Of a stretch of DNA of 64,000 nt, positions 1 through 11,037 are shown piece after piece. A program made the position numbers and the translations under genes. Source of the stretch: Cornus controversa (Eukaryota > Streptophyta > Magnoliopsida > Cornales > Cornaceae); NCBI GenBank assembly GCA_026545225.1, contig CM048845.1, positions 101,304,033 to 101,368,032 of the forward strand. The letters are read 5' to 3'. Numbering within the stretch: the first letter of the stretch is position 1; every line of letters begins with the position of its first letter. Under the pieces are notes generated by a model, which worked only from the letters and a program-made list of their open reading frames with translations, had not been told where the DNA came from and ran no database searches.

Positions 1-1248
1 AGCCAAGGGTTACGTGAGAGCACGTGGTGGGAGGTAGGACCTGCCGGTGCGTCGCTCTCTTTCTCGTGACGGTGTCACGTGGGGATGAGAGAGAAAAGCG
101 GGACCCACCTAAAAACCCGTCGAAAAGAAGGCAACTTAGTGGGGGCATGTGCTTTCCTTTCCTAAGTGACCTGTCGTTTCGGGGTCATTGAAGTCCAAAA
201 GCTGTCTGACGTGGCAAGTCTCACGTGCTCCCCCTCTCATCCTATTTTGGCTGGTCCTCGTACAACATACGTGCTCCCTCATGTTGCTAGACAAGTGTCA
301 GCTGCTATGTGGGGGAGCTTTTTCAATTGCTCTTGTTCGTGAAGGCCTGGCCCACAATACAGCCCCTTTGGAGTATAGTAGAATATTGGGCTTTATAATA
401 TATTGCCATTGATGGGTCAGTTCATGACATTGGATCAGAAGACGATGATCCAAAATGAGTCATTGATGGGTTAGTTCATAATCGGTATTGGACAGAAACT
501 AGAATGCAAGGGGAGGAGATTCATACTCAAGATTGTCATTGATGTGAAATGAATAATAACAAATACAAATTCACAAATTTGGTTATAAGTAGCATGCATA
601 GTTTCCTAAACTATTGCCAAAAAAAAAGTATGAATGATAACAAATACAAATTCACAAATTTGATTATAAGTAGCATGCTATATATATATCCCTTATGACG
701 AAAAGAAACTTGATTGCTCTCTTTGTACGATGCACTGGTGGGTCTCGACGCGTGTACTATGCCTAGGCCTGTGATTATTCTGGTGCAACGAGAGTAACCA
801 AAATTTTCTCCCTGTGACGAGACAAATGTTAATTTACGAATGTTAAAGTTCGGGTGTAACTTAGATAGATTGAAGGAGTCAACTCAAGCTCAATAAAAAA
901 TTGTAGGACCTTGCCCAAACTATCTAACCCAGCCAACATCCTTTCAATTTATTTACTTGAGTAGAGCTTGAGCTATAAAAATCAAAAGTACAGTTTATCT
1001 AAGATTAGCCTTACAACTCATAAAAATTCTAAAAACTAAATATAAATATATAAAATACTAAAAAAAAATCTTAAAGAATTAATTCTCCAAATGATTGATA
1101 TACATTACATCAATATTTAAAGAAAAATAAGCTGAAAAATAAAATTTTCAACATGATTATAAATATATGCTATATATAATAGTTAAAATTATAACTTTAT
1201 AAGGCAATGTTAAAATTCAAGTTTAGGGTAGGTTTGTGTTGTCGTACC
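1..1248. other. Intergenic, no gene recognised
   Basis: I see no coding region or known element here. The only structure I can point to is a direct duplication of about 42 bases (roughly 556-597 and 636-678), sharing a segment that ends in TATAAGTAGCATGC. The remainder becomes strongly AT-rich after about 1000. Confidence 0.6.
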
Positions 1249-1818
1249 TGTAGTAACCCTTGTGGACGGGTGTGAGTAGGCGGGTGCAAAGACAGACACT
1301 GGGCTGAGCTACCACACTGACAGGGTACAAGGTACTCAATCCCACATCTCCTGGGTGTGAAAAAAGAGATGTGCTTATATATAGTATGTTCTCTTCAAAT
1401 GGTATGAGGCCTTTTGGGGTAAAACTCAAAAGCAAAACCGTGCGGGCTCAGTCCCAAAGCAGACAATATCATACCATGTGTTGGAGCAGGGTATCACAGT
1501 TGGTATCAGAGCTTGAATCCAGCCGGAAGTGTGCCAACGAGAACGTCGGGCCTCGTAGGGGGGTGGATTGTAGTAACTCTTGTGGACGGGTGTGAGTGGG
1601 CGGGTGCGAAGACAGACACTGGGCTGAGCTACCACACTAACAGGGTATATGGTACTCGATCCCACATCGTCTGGGTGTGAAAAAGGAGATGTACTTATAT
1701 GTAGTATGTTCTCTTCAAATGGTATGAGGCCTTTTGGGGTAAAACTCAAGAGCAAAACCGTGCTGGCTCAGGCCCAAAGCGGACAATATCATACCATGTG
1801 TTGGAGTGGGGTATTACA
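1249..1818 (+). mobile_element. TRIM (terminal-repeat retrotransposon in miniature), copy 1
   Basis: Two 250-bp direct LTRs (1249-1498 and 1569-1818) each begin TGTAGTAAC and end in CA. They flank only 70 bp of internal DNA. Just inside the left LTR is a tRNA-iMet primer-binding site (TGGTATCAGAGC, 1501-1512), and a purine-rich tract (GGGGGGTGGA) precedes the right LTR. A 5-bp target duplication GTACC flanks the element (1244-1248 and 1819-1823). It has no coding capacity, as is normal for TRIMs, and looks structurally whole. A second copy lies on the minus strand at 35187-35735. Confidence 0.93.
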
Positions 1819-2423
1819 GTACCTCAGTTTGACCCCAACCAAAATTAAGTTTAGTTTATTTTTCAACCTAAGTCCAACTATAATTTTAAAATTTATTGTC
1901 CACAACAGTGACAAATCGGATTAAACTCAAACTAGGTTCGAGTTAGCCTGGCCAAACTAAGTTAAAGACCCCAAACTCAACATTTTCATAAACCAAAAAT
2001 GATATTAGACCCAGATTATGTTATATATATTCTAAAGGTAGTCTAGCCCATTAGTACTTCCTTATTTTTCAAAGTAGAAGGTTGAGAGTTCAAGTTCTCA
2101 TCGAGGCAAGTGGGTGTGTGAGTGTGTTTCTTGCTAATGTTAAAAAAAAAAATTATAGATCAATTAAGAGACGATTTAGTAATTGAAATAGTTTTATGTT
2201 TTGTAGTCACCAAAAGGTAGTGATTCTAATTTTCTAGAGTTGAAATAAAAAGAAAAATCACATCTAGATTCCACAATCCCTTTCATTGTTTCTTCTGTTC
2301 ACCTTGATTCCTCTCTAGCACTATTAGTAGCCTGATGTTGCCATCCACTTAATTTTAGAGCTACCTAATATGTAGATTTGACCATGAATGAACCATTCGC
2401 ATTATAAATCCACCATTGCTTGT
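1819..2423. other. Intergenic with one SINE-like copy
   Basis: No gene is visible. The stretch contains the SINE-like unit described separately and otherwise AT-rich DNA. Confidence 0.5.
2034..2152 (+). mobile_element. SINE-like short element
   Basis: A roughly 120-bp unit shows a possible pol III A-box region (AGCCCATTAGTAC), a B-box-like GAGTTCAAGTTCTC about 45 bases further on, and ends in an A-tract (TTAAAAAAAAAA). This is the layout of a tRNA-derived plant SINE. I could not define a target duplication, so the call is tentative. Confidence 0.4.
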
Positions 2424-3684
2424 TGTCACAGGCTTAGATTTTCACGCGCCCGGTAACCCTAGGTGTTTAGCACCTACGCCAGGGCTCAGCCTTACACATT
2501 CTGCCTTATCATAGATCACATGATGAGTAATTTTAGCCTCTTCAGGAACAACTCCAGTTCTCCACCAGTTTGTGCAGGGATGACCAACTCCCTTCATAGT
2601 CAAGTCTCTGACTAGTGACAAGCTCCCTATGCTGCAAACTTGGGTCGCCTTGCCTAACCCTAAAGTGACACTCATATGCCCCTGCACGCCTCTTTTCTGG
2701 AACCACTCTCAGCCATCTGAGTCCCCATGCTAGCCAACATGTGCATATACTACGTTGTCATGACAGGCTGAAGCAAACTCGTCTAACATTCTCCCCCACT
2801 CAATCCTGTGAAGCCCTCGTCACAACAGTTCAATAGCATCCCAACTCCCTCAAAAACTACAAAATTCCCTTTCCCTTGAATCTTGTATGCTCGCCTTCAC
2901 TCTAGACCAAAGGGGATGTTCATTGCCTCAGGCGTGACTCTATGTTATGCCACCCGTGCGGCATCCCGAGAAATCAATAACTTCTACTCAGTTAGAAGCT
3001 GGTGAAGACTTGATTCCCATCACTCACAATTAGCTTACATACCCCTCTTCTCGAGTTCGAACTTTGGTACACTCCTCCATCGCTTTCTTGTGCAACTATT
3101 TTCATGCACTCGCCCAATAGAGATGGTGCCACATCACCATAAAGCACTATTTTATGGAATGCATTGTGCTTCTTAGGGATAGCACCCTTGTGCTTTGAAA
3201 TCTTTGCCTCGCCTAGATTGATGATAGGCGCACCCCTGTGCTTTTGCGCGGCACTCTTCTTGCGCGTTTGCCTAACATCCAAGCTCTGATACCATTTGTC
3301 ATGGGCATAGATTTTTGTGTGCGTGGCAGCCTTGGGTGCCTAGCACCTGTGCTAGGGCTCAACCTTACATATCCTGCCTTGTCATAGATCACATGCTGAC
3401 TGGTTTCAGCCTGTTTTGGCCTCTTTAGGAGAATAGCTCCAATTCTCGATCAATTGTGCAGGAATGGCCAACTCCCTTCATAGTCAAGTCTCTGACTAGT
3501 GATAAGCTCCCCATGCTACAGACTTGGGTCGCCTTGCCTAACTCTGAAGTGACACCCTCATATGCCCTCATACACCCCTGCATGCCCCTTCTCTGGAACC
3601 ACTCTCAACCCTTTGAGTTCTCATGTCAACCAACATGCGTATAGACTGTGTTGTCATGAAAGGCTGAAGCAAACCCGTCTAACA
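2424..3684 (-). mobile_element. Miniature non-autonomous LTR element (TRIM-like, 1.26 kb)
   Basis: Direct repeats 2424-2788 and 3297-3684 both start TGTCA and end TCTAACA. Read on the minus strand, the tRNA-iMet primer-binding site lies just inside the right-hand LTR (complement of TGGTATCAGAGC at 3283-3294), and a polypurine tract (complement of CTCCCCCACT) abuts the left LTR. The target duplication CTTGT is exact (2419-2423 and 3685-3689). The internal part is only about 508 bp and has no recognisable gag or pol domain. It is unrelated to the TRIM at 1249 by LTR sequence and looks older, because its two LTRs differ in length and at many positions. Confidence 0.88.
2992..3282 (-). other. Open reading frame inside the miniature LTR element
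   Basis: This is a 96-codon frame on the element's own strand that begins immediately after the primer-binding site. The product is basic at its N-terminus (many K/R), with no zinc knuckle or protease motif, and I recognise no family. It could be a remnant of a gag start or a chance frame; I favour non-functional. Confidence 0.3.
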
Positions 3685-5930
3685 CTTGTCCACTCCTTCT
3701 GTTACTCTAAGTTGAATATGCAAATTTCTCTTCTAATCTTGCCTTCTGAAAAACTTGTTATATCAGATTTAAGAGATGAGATCATACCTGTTATATATAT
3801 GCATATATAAAATACCATATATAGATATATAGAGAGATGGGGGTTTACAAAAAAATATCTATATATATATATATAAAGTCATGTTTGAGGAGGGCAAGAG
3901 AAAAAGTGTGATAGAAGAGGCTGGCCACAAGCCTAATCAAATCTGGCAAGAGTTGTAGCTACGCTTGTGTGGGCACGAGGCCCAGACCAAATATGTTAGC
4001 TCGCTAGCAAATATTAGTTATAATAAAGTATAACCCATAATGATATGCATTTAGATGACATCAAAGAAAATACACATCAAGTTAATTATAAAAATATGTT
4101 AACAAAGAGTAGTTTGTATTTTAACATCTTGTTTTGTATATGCTTGCAAGAAAGAGAGAGCATGTCACGAAAATATAGAATGACTTACAATCTCTGACAA
4201 AGGTACCACATTCTTGGCCCCCGCCAACTATATTATTACATTGCATATCAAATTATCAGCCAATACTAATTGAAATCGCCTGAAAGTTTCATGAATTAGA
4301 GCATCCATAATGAACTCTCTAAATTTTTACTTTTCAAATTTGTCACGTCAGCATTTTTCAGAGTCCCGTCAAACATTTTGGACTCTTCGAATTTTAGCTT
4401 GCCAAGGCACTACAATTGTGTGCTTTTGCTAACGAATAATAATAATATTTCATTTTTTATGATAATATATAGTTTTTCACTAAAAAAGAGAGATGATGAA
4501 TTATTTAATTTTGTATTAATTGTACCGTAAAATTTTCCAACAACTATTTAAATTAAATTTGTGGCTTGCTTTGACTAGCGTAGAGATGTTTAGCTAATGT
4601 CATCTAAAAGAAAAATTAACAATAATTAGAAGCCAAATGTATAAAATATTTACGAGTTAAATTTAACATAGTAAAGAACTTATCCTATCATCATTGTTGT
4701 AGCTACTGATCCAATTCATTGTGATCGTAGCTATGCATCCAGAAAAAGCATTGTTATTTCGAGAAGATAGAGCACGAAGATGTTGTGAAAAAATTTCGTG
4801 AATTTCATTCCATAACTTTGACATCTGTTTGTTTGAACTGGTTATTGCATCAAAGCTAATGGTTAACCATACATAACATAAAATCTCTATTAAGAATTGT
4901 GTTTCAAATTTCTATTGTAATTTAGTTTTTATTTTAGAGTTGTAATTTATTTGGTAATTTCTTGTTAGGTATGTCTTAGAATTCAAGTAATTGTAGTTGT
5001 TTTGTAACAAGAAATGAGTTTAGAGACTCTATAAATAAAGGTAGGGACGTTAACAAAAAAAAGAGAGTGAGAAAGAGAAAAGATGTAAGGGGTTAATCAG
5101 TGCTATAAAGAAAGGAGAGAGCATATGTAATTCTGAAGGAAATATGTCAAAAGAAAGAATTAAAGAGTGTGTGTGGTATGCATGCTTTCCGTATGTTGTA
5201 TATTCTTTTCTGAATTATAGTGAAATCTATCTTTCTCTATTGACGTAGTCCTAAAGTTGGGTGAACCGTATAAAATATTGTGTTGTGCGTGAATGTGTTT
5301 GATTGTAATATCCATACATGCGTGTATGATTTTGATGTGATGATATATTTTCGCTATGCCGAACGAAAGGTGATTAATTTCCAATAGCCTCATCTTCGAC
5401 CGTGGACTAATTGGGATACCGGATAACAGTTTGCTTTCTGGAAGGTTGGGAGTTACTGGATTGCAGCACTTCAATGCAACAAAATTGGTATGGTTGATGA
5501 GATATAAACTGAGATCCTCCATTGGAAAATCTGTAAAGTTGGTTCAATAGTGGTTGTGAGTGGGATGCAAATCGAATATTATCTTTGTTAAATTATGAAA
5601 ACACATCGTTTGAGCTGGGGGGTTGTAGTTGTAATATAGTGATCAAGAATCCATGAAATTGGATTGAGTATTAAAAAAACTAAAGAATGAAAAAATAAAA
5701 AATTTGTAACTTAAAGGAGTAGAAAATATAGATAATTTGGATGTGAGATAAATCGTGGTACGAATTGATAAATTTATAGAGATGAAAAGAAAAAAATATT
5801 AAGCCAATTTTTTTACAATAAAGTTGTTTAGACATTGTTTATGTCAGTTGCCTAGCAGATCTTATTTCCGAAAAAAAAAAAAAACACTTTTTGGGTTTCG
5901 ATCAGGTTAAGACCGTTCCCTTTAAATTTT
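3685..5930. other. Intergenic, AT-rich
   Basis: No gene is recognisable. The first 400 bases hold one copy of a dispersed repeat (listed separately). Around 4900-5060 there is a TATA-like string (TATAAATAAAGG), which could belong to an old solo LTR, but I could not find its ends. Confidence 0.5.
3820..4105 (+). repeat. Dispersed repeat, copy 1 of 2
   Basis: This segment matches 14115-14410 in the same orientation. Shared landmarks are a TA-microsatellite followed by AAAGTCATG, then TGGCCACAAGCC, GACCAAATATGTT and GCATTTAGATGACATCAAA. The copies are diverged and neither has a reading frame. The family is unknown to me. Confidence 0.75.
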
Positions 5931-5932
5931 AA

Positions 5933-6660
5933 TTAAAATTTTTTTTTTTGACAACTGCGGACTCTGGGAAAAAAAGGGAAACAGGCCCACAATCGCGGGC
6001 TGGGTATTCGCAGAGGTGGGCTGCGAGCTGGCGATTGGTCTCCACCATCCGCAAGGCGATTAGTGTCTCTTACTCGCCCAAAAGGGCAGCCCAATCGCCA
6101 AAACTGGGTTTCGCGATTGGGCTGGAAATTCTCCCATCGTCTTGGCACTTTTTCTGGTGCATGTTAGAGGAGGAAGAAATTTCCTCGAAGTTGCGTATCA
6201 TTTTATATACAGTATGTATATATATTCGAATCCCTGTGGCTTTCACAAGCTCACAACTGCGTCTTCCTCTTCTATTATATATAGATTACACTGGTAAGAT
6301 TTTACTCCCATAAACCCTTAAAACTCTCTCTCTCTCTCCTCCCCAAGAGAACCCTGCAATTGGGGCTGTGTACGAATTGTACGATCCGTGTGTCGGCAAA
6401 ATCAACCGAATGGCGAAGTTTTCGATCTCTTTTTCTCTCTCTCAATTCCGCAACCCCTTTCACAAACATCATTCGCTCGTCGCCCTAAAATCTCTGCTTC
6501 TCTCTCATTTCCTCCTCTTTCTTCTCTACTCTCTCCAATCGGCCGGCGTCTCACCGCTGTAAATGCGGTTAAAAAACCTTCATTTTTGTGGAGCTTCTGC
6601 TCTTTAGCTTACAGACACCATCAACGCCCCAATAATCGGTAGACGCCCTCTCTTCTCTCT
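5933..6660 (+). pseudogene. GC-richer gene-like segment with possible orphan first exon
   Basis: This stretch is clearly richer in G and C than its surroundings and has the look of a plant promoter plus 5' leader: TATATATA near 6220, a CT-rich leader (CTCTCTCTCTCTCC near 6325), then an ATG at 6410. The frame from that ATG runs 50 codons (starts MAKFSISFSLSQFRNPF, ends SAGVSPL) and is Ser/Phe/Leu/His-rich, as in an organelle-targeting or signal peptide. No downstream exon can be recognised, and an inverted-repeat element starts 20 bases further on. It may be a captured or truncated gene start. I do not recognise the gene. Confidence 0.3.
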
Positions 6661-6679
6661 ATCTCTCTTATAGGATCGG

Positions 6680-7153
6680 GCGTTGTTCAGTTGCTCCTGG
6701 TGTGTGGGAGCAACATACGCGAATTCAATTTCAGTCATTAGATTTCATCTAATCATCTAATGACTGAAATTGAATACTACCAATTAAACACAAATTCTAA
6801 TTTTTTGAGTACAAAACCACCTAAAAAAGTATTTTAAATGAAAAAACTCTCTAAAACAAATAAGAGAAATTATTATATACCACGGAATTCTGTGTATTGG
6901 GGGAATACTACCATTAATAAAATTTCACCTTGTATTTGTTCTTATAATAATGGAAAAGGGAGTTTTATTATTGGTCCTATTTGTTTTGGATTTTTTTTTT
7001 ATTTGAAATACTTTTTTGGTAGTTTTGTGCAGTCAAAAAATTAGAATTTATGTTTAATTGGTAGTATTCAATTTCAGTCATCGGATGAAATCCAACGATT
7101 GAAATTGAATTGCGTATGTTGTTCCCTACACACTAGAGAGCAATTGAACAGCG
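6680..7153. mobile_element. Non-autonomous TIR element (foldback-like), about 474 bp
   Basis: The two ends are inverted repeats of roughly 130 bp: the left end begins GCGTTGTTCAGTTGCTCC and the right end is the near complement. Each arm contains a sub-terminal hairpin (TTGCTCC...GGGAGCAA). No transposase is present, and no clean target duplication could be defined. Confidence 0.7.
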
Positions 7154-7172
7154 CTTTATATATATATATATA

Positions 7173-8070
7173 TAATAGTATTCAACTGTTCCTGATTACC
7201 GGGAACAGTCTACTTACTATTAATCCTAACCTTAGGATTAGATTCTAATACTACAATTAAATAGGATTTATTTTCTTTATTTTAAGAAACTTGTAATTCT
7301 TTCTATTTTTATTAAATTGAATCCACAAACTTGCCATCCTCTCCTGTGTGTGTATATATATAACTCCGTCAGATGTATTTATTATAATCAGGAAAGTTCG
7401 TAGAACACCTATTAACTTTTAAAAAAAATAATTCAATTATGCAACCGCAATTATCTAAAATGATTTAAAAATCAAGCAAGAAATAATTTACTCAAACAAA
7501 CAATTTGATGGACTATCTTTAGTTTGTCACTGTGTGAGATTAAGGTATATTTGATGATTTATGTGAATAAATACCTCTCAAATTACTCTTTTATTTCTTG
7601 AATTTATCACAATATTTCATTAACAAAAGAAATCTGATATAATCCACGTATTTCAGTATTTCTCAAGATAAATCTGGATCACCTCCAAACTATATATATA
7701 TTCAGATTTGAGAAGTAGTTTTATGTCTGCTAGAGGCTTTGTGGTTCCTATTATTACCTTTTGTTTTTGTATTGTTCAGTATGTTTGCATCTAATTTTTG
7801 AAAAAAAATGCTTGCAACTACCAGCGGCAGACATGCTTCTGTTACACTCGATCTGATCTGAATCTATATTGTTAACAGTGTGAATGAGAAGGAGAGAGAG
7901 AGAGGCAGAGGAAGGGCAAGTTTGTCAATTCAATTTAATAGAAAATAAAATATTTTTTAAAATAAGAAAAAAGTCCTATTTAATTGAATTTCTAGGATCT
8001 AATTCTAAGGTTAGAATTAATAATTAGTAGACTATTTCTTACTCACTAAAGAACAGTTGAACACTATTTT
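7173..8070. mobile_element. Non-autonomous TIR element, about 900 bp
   Basis: Inverted arms of about 130 bp: the left end reads AGTATTCAACTGTTCC and the right end is its near complement (GAACAGTTGAACACT). The arms continue through ATTAAATAGGA. The flanks ATATATATA and ATATTTATA could be an imperfect 9-bp target duplication, which would suit a Mutator-like element, but the flank is simple-sequence DNA. It sits 20 bp from the previous TIR element, and its ends share the GTTCAayTG core. Confidence 0.7.
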
Positions 8071-8503
8071 ATATTTATATACCTATTAGTTGTAAAGAAA
8101 AATTTTCTTACATGTTTTTTTTTTTCTTTCTTGTATTTATTCTGAAGATCCGTTGCTAGGAGATTTTTCGGGAGTGATACTGATATGCCTCCACGGTCCT
8201 CAGTTAGCTAATTCCATGCATTCTTATGATTGTGATGTTAGTATATGTTATCAATAGAATACTTCAACTATTGACGTCCAATTTCAAAAATAATTTCATG
8301 TTTTCTTCGTTTTAACCCAATTTAAGTTTACTTGCGGGAAGAGAAAAATCTCAATGGATCAAGTGGAATCAGAAAAAGTATTTAGGTATGTTTTTTAATT
8401 ATTTTTGTTAATTAAAGATCTACATTTTATTTATTGTTTATATAGGTATGTTTCCTAGTTTTTTTTATTTTTTTTTGTTAATTAAGGATTTACATTTTAT
8501 TTA
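8071..8503. other. Spacer with a short tandem duplication
   Basis: No gene. About 60 bp (AGGTATGTTT... to ...TACATTTTATTTA) is repeated in tandem at roughly 8385-8433 and 8446-8503. The second unit ends in the sequence that became the target duplication of the Mutator-like element starting at 8504. Confidence 0.6.
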
Positions 8504-11028
8504 GGGTACTGAAATTTGCGCTCTAAAATTATACGTAGTCGCTCTACTTCTATACTTTATTAAACATAATAACAAAAATAACCTTAAACAACACAAATAC
8601 ACAAACACAATACCTATCGTCTTCTCTTTTCTTTTCTTTTCTTTTCTTTTTTTCTCTCTCCTCTCTGATAGATAAGGGCTCACTCTCTCTTCCGTATCTT
8701 CTTTGTCTCTCTGCTTTCTCTCTACATACTTCCTCTTTACTCCAATATAACTATCAAATGACCATGCCCACCTTACCCAAAGGCAGCGGCGATCTTGCCA
8801 TAACAACCAATTAACTGAACCCACGGTGCCATGCAAACTGTAGCGTCCAAGAATGTGAGGAACAGTAGCGACCTATCGAACACAAACTACAACAATTCAT
8901 GTTAAATAGATTCAAATCAATAAAACTAGTTTGGAGAAATAAAGGGTAGTAGAAGGTACCAAACTACCAATCATCCTCGCTGATATTTTTTTTGTTAATT
9001 ATTAATGTATAATATTGACAGAATCATATATTCTCAAAGTTATGAATTACACTAAATCAGGGATTGCACCAAATTTTTAGGCATTTGTTACAATTTTATT
9101 TTTTCTTTACATGTAAATTTGCATACTTAGTTTCATTGTACACCTATATATTTTGTAAAGTTAAATACAGAAAATATACTGAATTATTCAAACACTTCTC
9201 CCTTCTCTTTTAACATAGTATCAGAGCAAGAAAAAATAGATCTTGCATCCCTCTCTTCCCCTTATCTTCTTCATCCCTCAGATTCACCAAGCTTAATCCT
9301 TGTCAATGAACTTCTAACCGGTGACAACTATCCCAAATGGCAAAAAGCCATGACACGGGCTCTCAATGCCAAAAACAAACTTAGTTTTGTTGATGGTACT
9401 CTCAAAACCCCTGAGCCTAACACACCCGCATACACCCAATGGAATCAAATAAAGGATATGGTTCTTACCTGGATCCTCAATTTTATCAGCCCCTCTCTTG
9501 CCAATTCTCTTGAATACCATACCAACCCACGTGATGTTTGGGTTGATCTTTCCTTCCGTTTTTGTCATAGCAATAATGTCTGAATTTTCTAACTCAAACG
9601 GGCCCTTTCTTCCCTACAACAAACCACCAATTCAATTCATGATTATTACAACCAAATAAAACAAATTTGGGATGAACTCGGTCACCTCCAACAGAGCACT
9701 GACCTCAAAGCTTTACAGCAGCAAGCCGATGATGAAAGGGTGTTCCAGTTCCTCCTCGGCCTCAACAATTCCTTCGCCTCCCTTCGCACTCAAATCTTGG
9801 CCATGGATCCACTTCCACCCATAAGCAAAGTATTCTCTATTCTGTTTCAGGAAGAGCAACAAATGATGCTCCATATTTAACCACCTGTGAGCTCACTTGG
9901 CTAAAACAACTTCTCACTGATCTTGGCATCCCTCATCCCGAGCCTTTCAATCTCTACTGTGACAATCAGTCTGCACTTCATATTGCCCACAATCTAGTGT
10001 TCCATGAACGTACTAAACACATTGAGATCGATTGTCACCTCATTCGCGATAAAATTCGCTCCGGTCTCCTCAAAGCAGTTCACACTTCTTCCCATGAGCA
10101 AATTGCTGATATCTTCACCAAAGCTTTAGGCCAAGACCTTTTCCATCATTTCTCATGCAAGTTAGGCATTACGGATCTTCATGCGCTAACTTAAGGGGGA
10201 GTATTGACAGAATCATATATTCCCAAAATTATGAATTGCACCAAATCAGGGATTTCTTATTTTTAGGCATCTGTTACAATATTATTTTTTCTTTATATGT
10301 AAATTTTCATACTTAGTTTCATTGTACACCTATATATTTTGTAAAGTTGAATACAGAAAATATACTGAATTATTCAAACATTTCTCCCTTCTCTCTTAAC
10401 ATTTATTCAAACACTTCCCCCTTCTCTCTTAACATATAATTTCAGCAAACCGACCACTGTCACAAAATTTTCTTGCCAAATCCCTTTTCTCTAAATTTTA
10501 GGATTAGATGCAAAAAAAAAAAAAATTTGAAAAGCATTGAGTATACAATATACATCTCTGTCAAGAGAAGAAGCTATCAAAGTACGAAAGCTATACTTAA
10601 CAAAAAAAAAAAAAATTGGTAAGCTATTGAAGAAAGAAAATACTATTTAGAATTATGATTATAGTGGATTTGATCTAATTAATCTTTATTCTTTATTTCA
10701 AGTTGATATAGTGTTTACAATGATTTCTGTTTGACGTTTTAAGGGTGATCTAGATGTTAGTAGAAGAGGGAATACGGTAGGGAGAGAGAGATGTTAGATA
10801 GAGCATAGAGTAGAGAAAAAAGGAATGAAATAAAGAGGAGAAAATAACAAGGAGATTTTTCCTCTGAAGTTTTACGTTAGGAATGTAATGGGAAGAAGGT
10901 AAAAGAAGAGATGGAAGAGAGGAAGAAGTATTGTATTAAGTTAATTTAAGGTTATTTTTGTCATTATGTTTAATAAAGTATAAAAGTGGAGCACCTAACT
11001 ACATTTTTGGATTGTAAATATCAGTTCC
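8504..11028. mobile_element. Mutator-like (MULE) non-autonomous element with a nested copia
   Basis: Long terminal inverted repeats: the left end starts GGGTACTGAAATTTGC and the right end is its near complement (TATCAGTTCC). The clearest matching part is the segment TTTAATAAAGTAT and its flanks, within about 110 bp of each end. An exact 9-bp direct duplication TTTTATTTA flanks it (8495-8503 and 11029-11037), the hallmark of Mutator transposition. There is no transposase. A copia fossil (about 1.4 kb) sits in the middle; without it the element is close to 1.1 kb. Confidence 0.87.
9014..10435 (+). mobile_element. Internally deleted copia-type LTR element
   Basis: LTRs of about 200 bp (near 9014-9216 and 10203-10435; the right one has a short duplicated tail) begin ATTGACAGAATCATATATTC. 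A primer-binding-like site TAGTATCAGAGC follows the left LTR, and a polypurine tract AAGGGGGAG precedes the right LTR. The internal part keeps the start of a copia gag (NYPKWQKAM, QWNQIKDMV) and the end of the copia RNase H (LYCDNQSALHIA, FHERTKHIEID, ADIFTKAL). Protease, integrase and reverse transcriptase are absent. The target duplication is probably ATAAT; boundaries are uncertain by about 3 bp. It is broken, with a major internal loss. Confidence 0.85.
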
Positions 11029-11037
11029 TTTTATTTA

